From: Leucothrix arctica
Lineage (GTDB): Bacteria; Pseudomonadota; Gammaproteobacteria; Thiotrichales; Thiotrichaceae
Direction: 5' to 3'
Assembly (NCBI RefSeq): GCF_003172895.1
Contig: NZ_QGKL01000042.1
Coordinates: 124,001-188,000 of the forward strand
DNA: 64,000 nucleotides
The notes beneath the pieces were generated by a model. That model was not told the DNA's origin. It was given only the letters and a program-made list of their open reading frames with translations, and made no database searches. Shown here one piece after another: positions 22,500 to 31,238 of the stretch; position 1 is the stretch's first letter; the number at the start of each line of letters is the position of its first letter. The position numbers and the translations under genes were made by a program.

Positions 22500-23357
22500 T
22501 TAAAGCGTATTAGTTGGTAAGTCTATTACCAAAGGTTCCAGTACGATAGCGATATAAATCACCCAAATAACGAGTGCTACGTGCAGCACATCATTCTCTG
22601 AGAACCATTTACCTTCCTTCCAGAGCTTATTGGTTAGGTCTAATGCAGCGTACTTTTCAAATAGCCACATGGTCAAGATCAAACCAAACCAAGTACCAAG
22701 CAAGGCCAGGTCGAGTGGGTTGCCAAACTCCCAATAACGCCACGCATTTAAGCCAATACAAAACACAATAAAAGGCGTGCAGAAGTGCACCATTAGCTCA
22801 AAAGTGATCAGTGACTTTACGGGCTTAAATGCGCCCCAACAGATCATTAGGGTGTAACCGATACTAACGACGGTGGCGATGATAATAGATAGTGATTGGC
22901 CAAACGATTCTAAGCAAGAGTAGGCGACTGCTACAAACATTACGTTGACGCTGACTTGCTGAAAGACGAGATAAACGACTTCCCACCAACTAGTCCAAAC
23001 CGCTCTAGGTCTACCTTTACACTTGAGTTGGTAGCCAAAGGCTTGGTAGCTAGTACCTGCGATAAGTGCGCCAACACCCCAAAGTATCAGTGAAATACCC
23101 CAGAGCATACGCGAGCTTTGCTGCTGGTCATCAACTATAAAATACACACCCAATATTGTTGTCATTACGCCCAATAAATACACCCAAAAAGATGAGCTAG
23201 GCTGTGTAATGAAAACGTCTTTACCAAACATGCGATATGTTTTGCAGGGTTGAACTGTTGACCAAGTTTCCTCGTTTAATTGTGGGTCGTCGGCTTTAAT
23301 GCTGTAAAGCCTCTGCCAAATGGAAGAGGCTTTTTCTAATTTTCTGGTAGGGGGCAT
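22500..23357 (-). CDS. Multi-pass membrane protein of unknown function
   Basis: 285 residues. The first 55 are soluble and polar; from about residue 57 there are roughly seven hydrophobic segments (for example WVYLLGVMTTILGVYFIV, MLWGISLILWGVGALIAG, VNVMFVAVAYSCL, IIIATVVSIGYTLMICWGAF), so it is an inner-membrane protein. I do not recognise the family and see no transporter signature. Its ATG lies 2 bp after the stop codon of the reductase gene upstream, so the two are probably co-transcribed and perhaps co-functional. Its 3' end faces the terminator-like repeat of mqo. Confidence 0.7.
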   Translation of the reverse strand: MPPTRKLEKASSIWQRLYSIKADDPQLNEETWSTVQPCKTYRMFGKDVFITQPSSSFWVYLLGVMTTILGVYFIVDDQQQSSRMLWGISLILWGVGALIAGTSYQAFGYQLKCKGRPRAVWTSWWEVVYLVFQQVSVNVMFVAVAYSCLESFGQSLSIIIATVVSIGYTLMICWGAFKPVKSLITFELMVHFCTPFIVFCIGLNAWRYWEFGNPLDLALLGTWFGLILTMWLFEKYAALDLTNKLWKEGKWFSENDVLHVALVIWVIYIAIVLEPLVIDLPTNTL

Positions 23358-23359
23358 AC

Positions 23360-24538
23360 TTAGTCGTCTGATAGCTCGAATAGTGTTTTTTGCTCATCAG
23401 TGAGCGCGGGTGGAATAAGTACAAATTTGCCCACGTGCTTTTTCTCTGTGAACTCTTGCTGTGCTTGAGCGATATCTTGTAACGGGAAAGTTTTAGCCAG
23501 TAGCGGTTTGATTTCACCCCGCTCGATATAGCTAATCAGGTTTGGAAAAATAGGCTCGTCCCAACCTGTGCATCCAATAAGTGTCAGGTCTTTTAGGTAT
23601 AAGTTGCGCATGTCTAGGCTAACGATTGGCCCTGCGATAGCACCAGATGACGCATAACGACCACCACGCTTTAATACTTGTGTCATTTGGCCAAATGTTT
23701 CACCTGCGACATTATCAATGACAACGTCCATCGACTTTTCGCCAAGCGCTTCAACAAGGTCAGTACCACGTGTCACGATACGATCAGCCCCTAGAATAGC
23801 GGCTTCTTCAACTTTATTAGCACCAACAATAGCCGTCACGATAGCACCACGACGTTTAGCGAGTTGAACGACGGCTGAGCCAACACCACCTGAAGCACCA
23901 GCGACTAGTACCGTGTCACCCGCGCTGACATCTGCACGGTGAATCATGTTTTCAGCAGTACCGTATGCACAAGGAATCGTACCCAGCTCTGCATCTGTCC
24001 AGTCACTTTCAACAGCAAAGACTTCTGATGCAGCAATTTTTACAAACTGAGCAAAAGCACCGTCAAAGTCAGAAGCCATCCAAATATTTTCTGGCGAATT
24101 CCAGCCTTCGTTTCTAATACTGCAACGGATAAGTACTCGCTCATTAATTCGGTTAGCATCGATGTTTGCTCCAACCGAAACAATTCGACCGCAGCAGTCG
24201 GTGCCTTGAACAAACGGAAAGGGCGTTTCTTCGTTCCACCCACCATCTGACTCACTTGCTGCGTTTTCTTGTTCGGCGTCATTACTACCGAGTGCTTCTG
24301 TGCCTTCGGTAACTTTTGAAGAGTACCAACCAAGGCGGGTATTGATTTCAGTATTATTAACGCCCGCTGCAAGTACTTGAACTAAGACTTCATCGTCATT
24401 TGGCGTCGGGATAGCGACATCTTGGTAGCTGAGCATTTCATAACCGCCGTTTGCTAGTGTCACGACTGCTTTCATGGATACTTGAGTATCCTTTAGTTTA
24501 AATCTGTTCTTATCCCATGAAGGGGTTGAAATGGTCAT
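23360..24538 (-). CDS. Medium-chain zinc-type alcohol dehydrogenase / quinone reductase family protein
   Basis: 392 residues from ATG at 24538, chosen because GGAG lies 5 nt upstream; an in-frame ATG at 24598 has no such site. The GroES-like domain begins at SMKAVVTLANGGYEML and keeps AAGVNNTEINTRLGWY; the VQGTDCCGRIVSVG block follows and then the Rossmann motif VLVAGASGGVGSAVVQLAKRRGA. The NAD(P)-binding residues are intact; classical structural-zinc cysteines are not obvious, so an oxidoreductase of the quinone-reductase side of the superfamily is likely. Substrate unknown. It is followed closely by a membrane protein gene. Confidence 0.8.
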   Translation of the reverse strand: MTISTPSWDKNRFKLKDTQVSMKAVVTLANGGYEMLSYQDVAIPTPNDDEVLVQVLAAGVNNTEINTRLGWYSSKVTEGTEALGSNDAEQENAASESDGGWNEETPFPFVQGTDCCGRIVSVGANIDANRINERVLIRCSIRNEGWNSPENIWMASDFDGAFAQFVKIAASEVFAVESDWTDAELGTIPCAYGTAENMIHRADVSAGDTVLVAGASGGVGSAVVQLAKRRGAIVTAIVGANKVEEAAILGADRIVTRGTDLVEALGEKSMDVVIDNVAGETFGQMTQVLKRGGRYASSGAIAGPIVSLDMRNLYLKDLTLIGCTGWDEPIFPNLISYIERGEIKPLLAKTFPLQDIAQAQQEFTEKKHVGKFVLIPPALTDEQKTLFELSDD

Positions 24539-24663
24539 GAATGCTCCGAGGTATTTTGATGGTGAATTGTGAAGCTGATCAGGTCTGAGAACAGGCATTC
24601 AAAGTAAAGAGTATGATACTCATAAACGGATGTAAAAGCATGTGAACTGGGTGATTTGGCAAA

Positions 24664-24686
24664 GTTGCTTAAGTCATTAATTTTGG
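24664..24686 (+). promoter_or_regulatory. Possible promoter of the histidine-rich leader
   Basis: TTGCTT (24664-24669) and, 17 bp later, TAGAGT form a modest sigma-70 promoter that would start transcription a few bases before the leader ATG at 24702. Confidence 0.35.
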
Positions 24687-24701
24687 ATAGAGTCTGAACC
24701 T

Positions 24702-24785
24702 ATGAAAATTTTAATCATCAACCAAATAGTAATTTTTCATCATCATCCTCACCATATTCGGCTGGGGAAGTTACTGCTTGCATGA
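24702..24785 (+). CDS. Histidine-rich leader peptide (his-attenuator type)
   Basis: 27 codons: MKILIINQIVIF then HHHPHH then IRLGKLLLA and TGA. Five histidine codons out of six in a very short frame, followed 21 nt later by a Rho-independent hairpin, is the classic layout of the histidine operon attenuator. Shine-Dalgarno is weak. The surprise is the location: the genes after it are a peptidase E relative and a DUF6891 protein, not histidine biosynthesis. It may be a displaced or recruited attenuator. A metal-binding peptide by chance is the main alternative. Confidence 0.55.
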   Translation: MKILIINQIVIFHHHPHHIRLGKLLLA

Positions 24786-24806
24786 TGTTTTGCCCGATCA
24801 TCAAGA

Positions 24807-24840
24807 AAGCTCTCTCAGCACTGCTAAGAGGGCTTTTTTT
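24807..24840 (+). terminator. Attenuator-type terminator after the leader peptide
   Basis: AAGCTCTCT (24807-24815) pairs with AGAGGGCTT (24827-24835) with one G-U pair, and the loop can pair further (AGC/GCT). TTTTTTT follows at 24834-24840. Upstream, ATGAT (24782-24786) and ATCAT (24796-24800) can form a competing hairpin, as needed for attenuation. Confidence 0.65.
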
Positions 24841-24939
24841 ATTTATATCGGAGTAAAAAATGAAATTTAATTTAGTAGTTAGTCATAAATATGATGTACA
24901 TGTTACCGAAGGCTCTAAACAGCAAAGAGGTAGCGGACA

Positions 24940-25567
24940 ATGAAGTATTACCTATCGTCTTATAAGCTTGGGGAATCACCAGAAAAATTCACTCAGCTGC
25001 TAAAAAAATGGCAACACTGTGGGCTATATTCCAAACGCGACAGACTTCACAGTCGCTGATCTTGAGCAAGTAAAGTCTCATAGAGTCAGTGATGTTGAGG
25101 ATTTAGAAAAACTGGGTTTAGCTGTGAAAGTTGTAGATTTAAAACAGTACTTTGATTCTGACCCTAAAGAACTAGAAGGCCTTGTGAGTTCACTATCAGG
25201 CTTATGGGTAAGTGGCGGAAATGTGTTTATCTTACGTCAAGCGATGATGCTTAGCGGCCTTGATCAGCTCATCATAGAGAAGAGCAAAGACCCAGTCTTT
25301 GTCTATGGTGGCTATAGCGCAGGCTGTTGCGTATTATCCAAATCACTTAAATCATATCAGTATGCCAGCGACGCTAACGACACACCTTATTCGGGTATTA
25401 GTACTGCTAATTGGGACGGCTTGGGTTTAATTAATTTTGCCTTCATGCCACACTTTCAGTCAGACCACTCGGAGTCCGAAGCTATCGATAAAGAGATCGC
25501 GTATTGCAATGCTAACGGGATAAGTTATAAACCAGTAAAGGACGGAGATGTTCTTATCTATGAGTAA
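24940..25567 (+). pseudogene. Peptidase E-like (family S51) gene with a frameshift
   Basis: The family start MKYYLSSYKLGESPEKF begins at ATG 24940 with AGAGG upstream, but the frame breaks at a run of seven A (25002-25008). Deleting one A joins it to NGNTVGYIPNATDF and the rest, which is intact to 25567. The catalytic serine motif GGYSAGC and the PHF..DHSES block remain. Relatives cleave Asp-X dipeptides or similar. As read, only a shortened form from GTG 25019 (182 residues) can be made, lacking the first beta strand. Sequencing error in the homopolymer, phase variation by slippage, or true decay are all possible. Confidence 0.7.
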
Positions 25568-26132
25568 TACAATGCCTGAATATCAAATAGTCAGTGAACT
25601 ACGATCTTTAGTTAGATCTGGTTTCTACACCAAACAAGAATTACTCGATATGTTTTGTAATGAAATATGTGAGTCTTGTAATGTAGTCCCGGAAGATGTC
25701 TCGACCATCATAGACTCTGATATGGAAAGCATAAAAGCTGAGAAAACGACATGGCCTGCTGTAACAGATTGTGATCGTTTAGATTTAGCATTCTCAGTGC
25801 TTAACTCTGTCGGTATGATTTCATTGCAAAATGCTGGATGCACACAGAGCGACGCTTATGGTGATATCCAAGACTTGTATAACAAACACCCGAATCAAGA
25901 CTCTGTCATTGGATACTGCTTTTATCACCGTCAAGACTTAGAAAGAGCTGTTCGAGGCATGGGGCTATATGTTGCCTTTGGCCCTATGGACGCAAAACTA
26001 GAAGACACCGAAGGCCCAAAGATAGGCGAAGTGATTCGTGAGACGTTAGAAAAGCAAGGTCTTGAAGTGGAGTGGGATGGTACTTTTAATACCAGAATGT
26101 TGTTACCCACCATTACTTGGAAAAAGCGATAA
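25560..26132 (+). CDS. DUF6891 domain protein
   Basis: 190 residues from ATG at 25560, which overlaps the end of the peptidase E frame and has GGAG 12 nt upstream; the ATG at 25548 would overlap that site and is unlikely. The sequence carries the pattern I know as DUF6891: WPAVTDCDRLDLAF, QNAGCTQSDAYGDI, FYHRQDLERAV, GLYVAFGPM, IGEVIRETLEKQGLEVEW and a C-terminal W-K-K-R. Soluble, no signal peptide, function unknown. The overlap suggests translation coupled to the peptidase gene, and control by the same leader. Confidence 0.65.
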   Translation: MSNTMPEYQIVSELRSLVRSGFYTKQELLDMFCNEICESCNVVPEDVSTIIDSDMESIKAEKTTWPAVTDCDRLDLAFSVLNSVGMISLQNAGCTQSDAYGDIQDLYNKHPNQDSVIGYCFYHRQDLERAVRGMGLYVAFGPMDAKLEDTEGPKIGEVIRETLEKQGLEVEWDGTFNTRMLLPTITWKKR

Positions 26133-26224
26133 ATTCCAGTTTCAACCCCGATTTGGACAGTTCGCTAAGAGTACTTTGGGCAGTGCAGGAAGGGTTATCC
26201 TACTTTGATTTAGGGCGTATGGTA

Positions 26225-26716
26225 TTAACTACTAGAAGACTCGTCCAGTAACCAGTTATAAAATAATGTTGAAGCAGGTGACAAAGCGGTTCCCCGTCGA
26301 TGACAAAGGTAATAGCTACCTTCTGATTCAATACTTTCAATAAATGGGGCAACCAACTGCTGGGAAAACGCACCTTCTTGCATCATTTCGTCGTACATTA
26401 TTCAAACCCCAAAGCCATTTTCAGCCATGCTAACAGCGAATGCATGGCTGTCCATATAGTGACGCGGTTGTTTACTCAGCGTAGATAAGTCCATCTTTAG
26501 TAGCCACTCATCCCAACCTTGTTTTGTTCTGAGTACATCCAGTATTGGTAAACTTTTCAAGTCGGTGAGTGTACGTAAATGTTTTGCCTTTTGCGGACTG
26601 CAATAGGGTCTTAAATTGGGAGTAATTAGACGATTAGATTCAAACTCAGGCCAGTTTTCCATGCCATAACGAATCTCTAGATCAAGCTGACGAACATCAC
26701 TCGCGATTACTTTACT
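26225..26716 (-). pseudogene. LysR-type regulator remnant (GcvA-like), N-terminus lost, in-frame stop
   Basis: Only the effector-binding domain survives. The frame is open from 26716 and reads SDVRQLDLEIRYGMENWPEF, then the CSPQKA, ILDVLRTKQGWDEWL and MDSHAFAVSMAENGFGV blocks. A TGA at 26402-26404 interrupts it, and the same frame continues to 26225 with YYLCHRRGTALSPAS and NWLLDESSSS, the normal LysR C-terminus. The helix-turn-helix and about the first half of the protein are missing. This is a dead regulator next to the XRE-cupin gene; its former target is unknown. Confidence 0.75.
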
Positions 26717-26741
26717 TTAGTTATCGCGGGTCAAGCATCTA

Positions 26742-27332
26742 TTAATAGCCACCGCCAGCAACGGTCCAAACCACCACAGCATCTTCAGTCTTAGATGGGT
26801 TCCGTACCCAGTGTTGCTCATCACCCGTTAGAATAAAGCTATCACCCGCCTTAAGTGAAAAGCTCTTTTCACCAAGGCCAATATCTAAAGTACCTGACTG
26901 TAATAAACCGCCTTCTTCACCTTTTCGCTCGCGTGACTCTGTACCGGAGCCTGGGGCAAAGGTTGTTAAAATCATTTGTAGCTGTCCAGATAACTGAGGT
27001 GATAACAGCTCCTCACGAATACCAGTCCCTGCAAAGTTTAAACTACGTCGAGCATTACCACGGACAATATGATTTATCTCGTCACTAGGGGCTTCTGAGT
27101 CGGTATGAAAGAACCAACTGACTTGCACATCTAGCACTTTAGCGATCGCTTGCAGAATAGGGATTGGTAGTGCTGAAACACCACGCTCGACTTGACTGAC
27201 ATAACCGAGTGAACGGCCAATGTTTTCAGCCATCTCGCTCAAGGTGATGCTTTTTGATTTACGTAAATCACGTATTTGACGGCCGATTCTTAAGTTCTCT
27301 AAATCAGCATCAGTTTGTTTTTGTTTACTCAT
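26742..27332 (-). CDS. XRE family regulator with cupin domain
   Basis: 196 residues. Residues 15-70 are a lambda-repressor type helix-turn-helix (IRDLRKSKSITLSEMAENIG then SLGYVSQVERGVSALPIPIL). The C-terminal half is a small cupin sensor domain (SGTLDIGLGEKSFSLKAGDS, FILTGDEQHWVRNP). Such PuuR-like regulators usually sense small amines or their breakdown products. The gene follows the dimethylglycine dehydrogenase-like gene on the same strand after 98 bp holding a palindrome and a long hairpin, so it is a likely regulator of that gene. Confidence 0.85.
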   Translation of the reverse strand: MSKQKQTDADLENLRIGRQIRDLRKSKSITLSEMAENIGRSLGYVSQVERGVSALPIPILQAIAKVLDVQVSWFFHTDSEAPSDEINHIVRGNARRSLNFAGTGIREELLSPQLSGQLQMILTTFAPGSGTESRERKGEEGGLLQSGTLDIGLGEKSFSLKAGDSFILTGDEQHWVRNPSKTEDAVVVWTVAGGGY

Positions 27333-27354
27333 ATTTGACCATTGTATATGGCGG

Positions 27355-27408
27355 GGAACGTTCCATGCTAATAATAAAGCGCCGATTGTAGCTCTTTATT
27401 ATTGCATG
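27355..27408. promoter_or_regulatory. Palindrome and long hairpin between the XRE regulator and the flavoprotein gene
   Basis: GGAACGTTCC at 27355-27364 is a perfect palindrome close to the regulator start, a candidate operator. Partly overlapping is a stem of CATGC plus AATAATAAAG (27364-27379) against CTTTATTATT plus GCATG (27394-27408), 15 pairs with one bulged T and a 14-nt loop. There is no U-run, so it may end or protect the flavoprotein mRNA. Confidence 0.5.
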
Positions 27409-27430
27409 AAGTTTTGCCACTATTTACTGC

Positions 27431-29881
27431 TTAGCACTTAATTTTTTTCATCGAAGGGTCATAGAAAGAGCGTAAAGACGGTGTGACCTTATAGCGCTCA
27501 CACTCAACTTCTATCTCAAACGAAGTCGACTCTAACCAGTCTTTAGTGACTCCAGCCTCATGCTCGACATAACCCATTGCCACCGTTGCGCCAACCGTGT
27601 GCCCAAACATACCTGCGGTGGTACGACCGACAATTTTACCGTTCGCGTAGATTGGCTCTTCGTGGTAGCAAAGTGGCCCAGCATCTTCAAACAAAAAGGC
27701 AATAAAACGCTTAGGAAGTGGGCCGTTAGCTTTTTGTTCAAGCACCGCTTCTTTACCAATAAACCCACCTTCTTTCTCGAAGTTACAGGTAAAGCCTAGT
27801 CCTGCTTCAAGCACAGTGTCGTGGTCGGTTATATCATGACCCCAGTGACGATAGCATTTCTCCATACGCAATGAGTTCATGGTGTGGTAACCATAAGGGC
27901 GGATATCAAAAACTTCACCCGTTTCAAAGATCAACTCATAGACACTCGGCGCGTATTCGGTTGGAATATAAAGCTCCCAGCCCAGCTCACCGACATAGGT
28001 AATGCGAGATGCGCGAACGATGGCATAACCTAACTCTATCTCTTGGGACGTGGCAAACGGGAAAGCCTCGTGTGAAAGATCAGCTTTGGTTAATTTAGAT
28101 AAGACGTCACGTGACCTAGGTCCCATTACTGTAATAACGGCGAAAGCGGATGTCATATCGGTAAAGAAGACTGACGCGTCTTTTGGTTTATTTCGGCGTA
28201 ACCAGTCCATGTCGCGTGTTTGGCAAGCAACACCTGAAACCACTAAATACGCATCGCTGGCGGTGCGTGTCACCGTGACATCAGCTTCAATACCGCCACG
28301 TTCATTTAGCCACTGCGTGTAAACCATTTTGCCGATAGCAACGGAGATGTTGTTACAGCAGATTCGATTCAAAAAAGTTTCTGCATCAGGGCCTTCGATT
28401 TTATATTTGCAGAAAGAGCTTTGGTCAATCACACCCACTGAGTTTCTTACTGCACTGTGTTCTTGTTTGTTATTTTCAAACCAATTTTGTCTACCAAAAG
28501 AGTACTCGTATTCAGCTGCTTGACCTTCTTTTGCAAACCAGTTGGCACGCTCCCAGCCATTCTCGCTGCCAAACACCGCACCTTGCGCTTTTAGCTGTTC
28601 ATGCAACACGGAGCGCCTAACACCACGCGCTGTTTTGTATTGCTTAAATGGGTAATGCGTTTCATATAGTAGGCCTAAAGACTCAGTGGTACGCTCTTCC
28701 AAGTAACGCTGAGTCCCTTGGAATGGCATGTTGCGGCGGATATCCACGTCCCATAAATCTTGTGGCGCATGACCTTTATGAATCCACTCAGCCAGCATTT
28801 TTCCAGCACCACCAGCAGATTGAATCCCAACTGAGTTAAAGCCAGCAGCAATGAAGTAATTATGTAACTCTGGTGCTTCCCCGAGGTGATAACGGTCATC
28901 AGGAGTGAATGACTCAGGACCATTAAAAAATAGTTGTAGACCCGTTTCTTCTAATATCGGTAGGCGGTGCATTGCAGCTTCTAGATAAGGCTCTAAATGG
29001 TCGTAGTCATCGGGCAGTTGATCAAAGAAGAAACTGCCTGGGATGCCGTCCATGCCCCAAGGTTTAGCATTTGGCTCAAACATACCAACAAGCAACTTAC
29101 CTGCATCTTCTTTGTAATAGCAGAAGCCGTCCATGTCGCGCATAGTGGGTAAACCACGCTGTAGTTCGGGGATGCTTTCTGTGACAACATAGAAGTGTTC
29201 AGCAGCATGCAAAGGGATATTCACCCCCGCTTTTTTACCGAACTCACGTGCCCACATACCCGAGCAGTTCACAACAAACTCAGCATCAATATCGCCTTGT
29301 TCCGTGATCACGCCAACCGCTTTGCCGTCTTTAATTTTCATATCCAAGACTTTGACTTCTTCGATGATCTTAGCACCGCCCATACGTGCACCTTTAGCCA
29401 AAGCTTGTGTCACGTCAACGGGGCTAGCCATGCCGTCCATGAGGAGGTGAATAGCGCCGATAACATCATCGGTATTCATCAAAGGCCACATGGCTTTAGC
29501 TTGCTCAGGGGTAATTACATCACAAGGAAAGCCAGCAACTTTTGCCATCGAAGCGCCACGTTTGATTTCAGAGAGGCGTTCTTTGTTAGTCGCAATCGTC
29601 AGTGAGCCGTTACGTACAAAGCCAGTGCCTTGGCCAGTTTCAGCTTCGAGTTGCTCGTATAACGTTGCGCTGTAGTTAGCCAACATAGACATGTTGTAGT
29701 TAGCTCGTAATGTTGGCACTAAGCCAGCAGCATGCCAGGTGGTGCCGCAAGTGAGCTGTCGTCTTTCTAGTAAAACTACGTCGGTAAAACCAAGTTTTGT
29801 TAAATGATACGCAACGCTACAACCGATAACGCCGCCACCAATAATAACCACTTGGGCGGAAGAGGGTAATTCCTTCGTCAT
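27431..29881 (-). CDS. FAD-dependent dimethylglycine/sarcosine dehydrogenase-like protein
   Basis: 816 residues from ATG at 29881, which has GGAG 7 nt upstream; an ATG at 29911 has no site. Domains in order: FAD/DAO oxidoreductase (VVIIGGGVIGCSVAYHL), with TTWHAAGL whose His is the covalent flavin site in relatives, a middle FAO domain, and a C-terminal GcvT-like folate-binding domain (from about residue 430) with GEVFDIRPYGYHTMNSLRMEK and GRTTAGMFGHTVGATVAMGYV. It would demethylate N-methylated glycines and pass the one-carbon unit to tetrahydrofolate, part of glycine betaine breakdown. Exact substrate is not fixed by sequence; no other betaine genes are nearby. Confidence 0.82.
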   Translation of the reverse strand: MTKELPSSAQVVIIGGGVIGCSVAYHLTKLGFTDVVLLERRQLTCGTTWHAAGLVPTLRANYNMSMLANYSATLYEQLEAETGQGTGFVRNGSLTIATNKERLSEIKRGASMAKVAGFPCDVITPEQAKAMWPLMNTDDVIGAIHLLMDGMASPVDVTQALAKGARMGGAKIIEEVKVLDMKIKDGKAVGVITEQGDIDAEFVVNCSGMWAREFGKKAGVNIPLHAAEHFYVVTESIPELQRGLPTMRDMDGFCYYKEDAGKLLVGMFEPNAKPWGMDGIPGSFFFDQLPDDYDHLEPYLEAAMHRLPILEETGLQLFFNGPESFTPDDRYHLGEAPELHNYFIAAGFNSVGIQSAGGAGKMLAEWIHKGHAPQDLWDVDIRRNMPFQGTQRYLEERTTESLGLLYETHYPFKQYKTARGVRRSVLHEQLKAQGAVFGSENGWERANWFAKEGQAAEYEYSFGRQNWFENNKQEHSAVRNSVGVIDQSSFCKYKIEGPDAETFLNRICCNNISVAIGKMVYTQWLNERGGIEADVTVTRTASDAYLVVSGVACQTRDMDWLRRNKPKDASVFFTDMTSAFAVITVMGPRSRDVLSKLTKADLSHEAFPFATSQEIELGYAIVRASRITYVGELGWELYIPTEYAPSVYELIFETGEVFDIRPYGYHTMNSLRMEKCYRHWGHDITDHDTVLEAGLGFTCNFEKEGGFIGKEAVLEQKANGPLPKRFIAFLFEDAGPLCYHEEPIYANGKIVGRTTAGMFGHTVGATVAMGYVEHEAGVTKDWLESTSFEIEVECERYKVTPSLRSFYDPSMKKIKC

Positions 29882-30140
29882 ACTAGTACTCCGAACGCCT
29901 TGGAGCTTCAAAGCGTCTAATAAGTTTGCTTAAAAAGAGGTATTGAGTGTTTTTAATAAATGAAAGTATTATAATTAATTTCATTTTTATGATTATTTAG
30001 AGAGTAATTGAAGTCAATGTTTTTGTAAAACTACTTAGCAATATTGTTAAGTAATGACTTAAGCACCATTAAGCGGCGTTGACTGGGTCATGACTAACCC
30101 TTTAGGATGACTTTAGAACTTAAAACAATTGGAACTATTG

Positions 30141-31238
30141 ATGTTCGATCAAATAAAAGACTCCTTCAATCCCGGCAAGAATCCTGACCTTATTCACGCA
30201 CACGAGTTTCAGCGAGAGAACTTACCCACCTTATGGCTAGTGGGCAAAACGGGTGCGGGTAAATCGACATTTATTCAAACAATTACAGGGCTATCATCGG
30301 TTGAAGTCGGTAACGGCTTTGCTCCTTGTACTAAGACAGCACAAGTTTATAACTTTCCTCAAGACAAGCCGTTGCTACGCTTTTTAGATACCCGAGGGCT
30401 GGGTGAAGCGGACTATGACCCTGAGGACGATCTAGAAGAAATTGGTCAATTAGGTCATGCATTAGTCGTCGTCATGAAGGTCGATGAACCAGAACAGTCA
30501 GCGGTACTAAGTGCCCTTAAAAAAATCAGACAGAAAAATAAAATTAAACACTTATTACTTATCCATAGTGCAGTGCTGCTGTCGAATAAAAAAGATCGCG
30601 AACGCCAAATCGCTTTTAATGAGCTACAAGTCAAAGAGATTTGGGGAAGTGACTTTAAAGCGGTTGCCGTTGACTTTGAAACTGAAGATGGTTCGGTTTA
30701 TCAATACGATGTGCTAGTCGATGTGCTTGAGGAAATGCTGCCTGTTATAGGGATAATAGCCGATGTTAAAGAACACTCAACGATTGAAGAAGCTAACTTT
30801 GACACGCTCAAAAAAGAAGTACTTTGGTATGCGGGGAGTGCAGCGGCCAGTGATTTGATTCCAGCCATAGGTTTAGTGACGGTGCCCGCCATCCAAGCGA
30901 AACTACTGCACAGCTTAGCCAACCAATACGATGTCGAGTGGAATAAGCGCACGTTCAATGAGTTTATTGGCACACTAGGCAGCAGTTTTGCCTTGCAGTA
31001 CGGGGTGAAGTTTGGGGTGAGGGAGTTAATAAAATTTGTCCCTGTGTATGGGCAAACGGTAGGCGCGGTTACCGCCGCTACAATGAGCTTTGGCACGACG
31101 TATGGTTTAGGTCGAGTAGCGTGTTATTACTTTTATCACAAGAGTAAGGGGTTACAAATCCCAGCAGAGATAATGCAAGACTTGTATAAAAACGCATTTA
31201 AACAAGGTAAGGCGGCATCGGGTTATGAAAAAAATTAA
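30141..31238 (+). CDS. GTPase with DUF697-like C-terminal region
   Basis: 365 residues from ATG at 30141, with GGAA 6 nt upstream; a TTG at 30129 is less likely. G-domain motifs: P-loop VGKTGAGKST (residues 34-43), G3 FLDTRGLGE, and LLLIHSAV in place of a canonical NKxD. The C-terminal half is hydrophobic and glycine/alanine rich (AASDLIPAIGLVTVPAIQ, FVPVYGQTVGAVTAATMSFG), like DUF697 regions of YcjF-type proteins that associate with membrane. It overlaps the next GTPase gene by 14 bp. Role unknown; envelope stress has been suggested for relatives. Confidence 0.75.
   Translation: MFDQIKDSFNPGKNPDLIHAHEFQRENLPTLWLVGKTGAGKSTFIQTITGLSSVEVGNGFAPCTKTAQVYNFPQDKPLLRFLDTRGLGEADYDPEDDLEEIGQLGHALVVVMKVDEPEQSAVLSALKKIRQKNKIKHLLLIHSAVLLSNKKDRERQIAFNELQVKEIWGSDFKAVAVDFETEDGSVYQYDVLVDVLEEMLPVIGIIADVKEHSTIEEANFDTLKKEVLWYAGSAAASDLIPAIGLVTVPAIQAKLLHSLANQYDVEWNKRTFNEFIGTLGSSFALQYGVKFGVRELIKFVPVYGQTVGAVTAATMSFGTTYGLGRVACYYFYHKSKGLQIPAEIMQDLYKNAFKQGKAASGYEKN

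Noticed and set aside
24860-24943. 27-codon frame MKFNLVVSHKYDVHVTEG... with a ribosome site, its stop overlapping the peptidase E start
   Set aside because: Too short and unlike any known protein; it may be a coupling leader but nothing beyond its position supports it.
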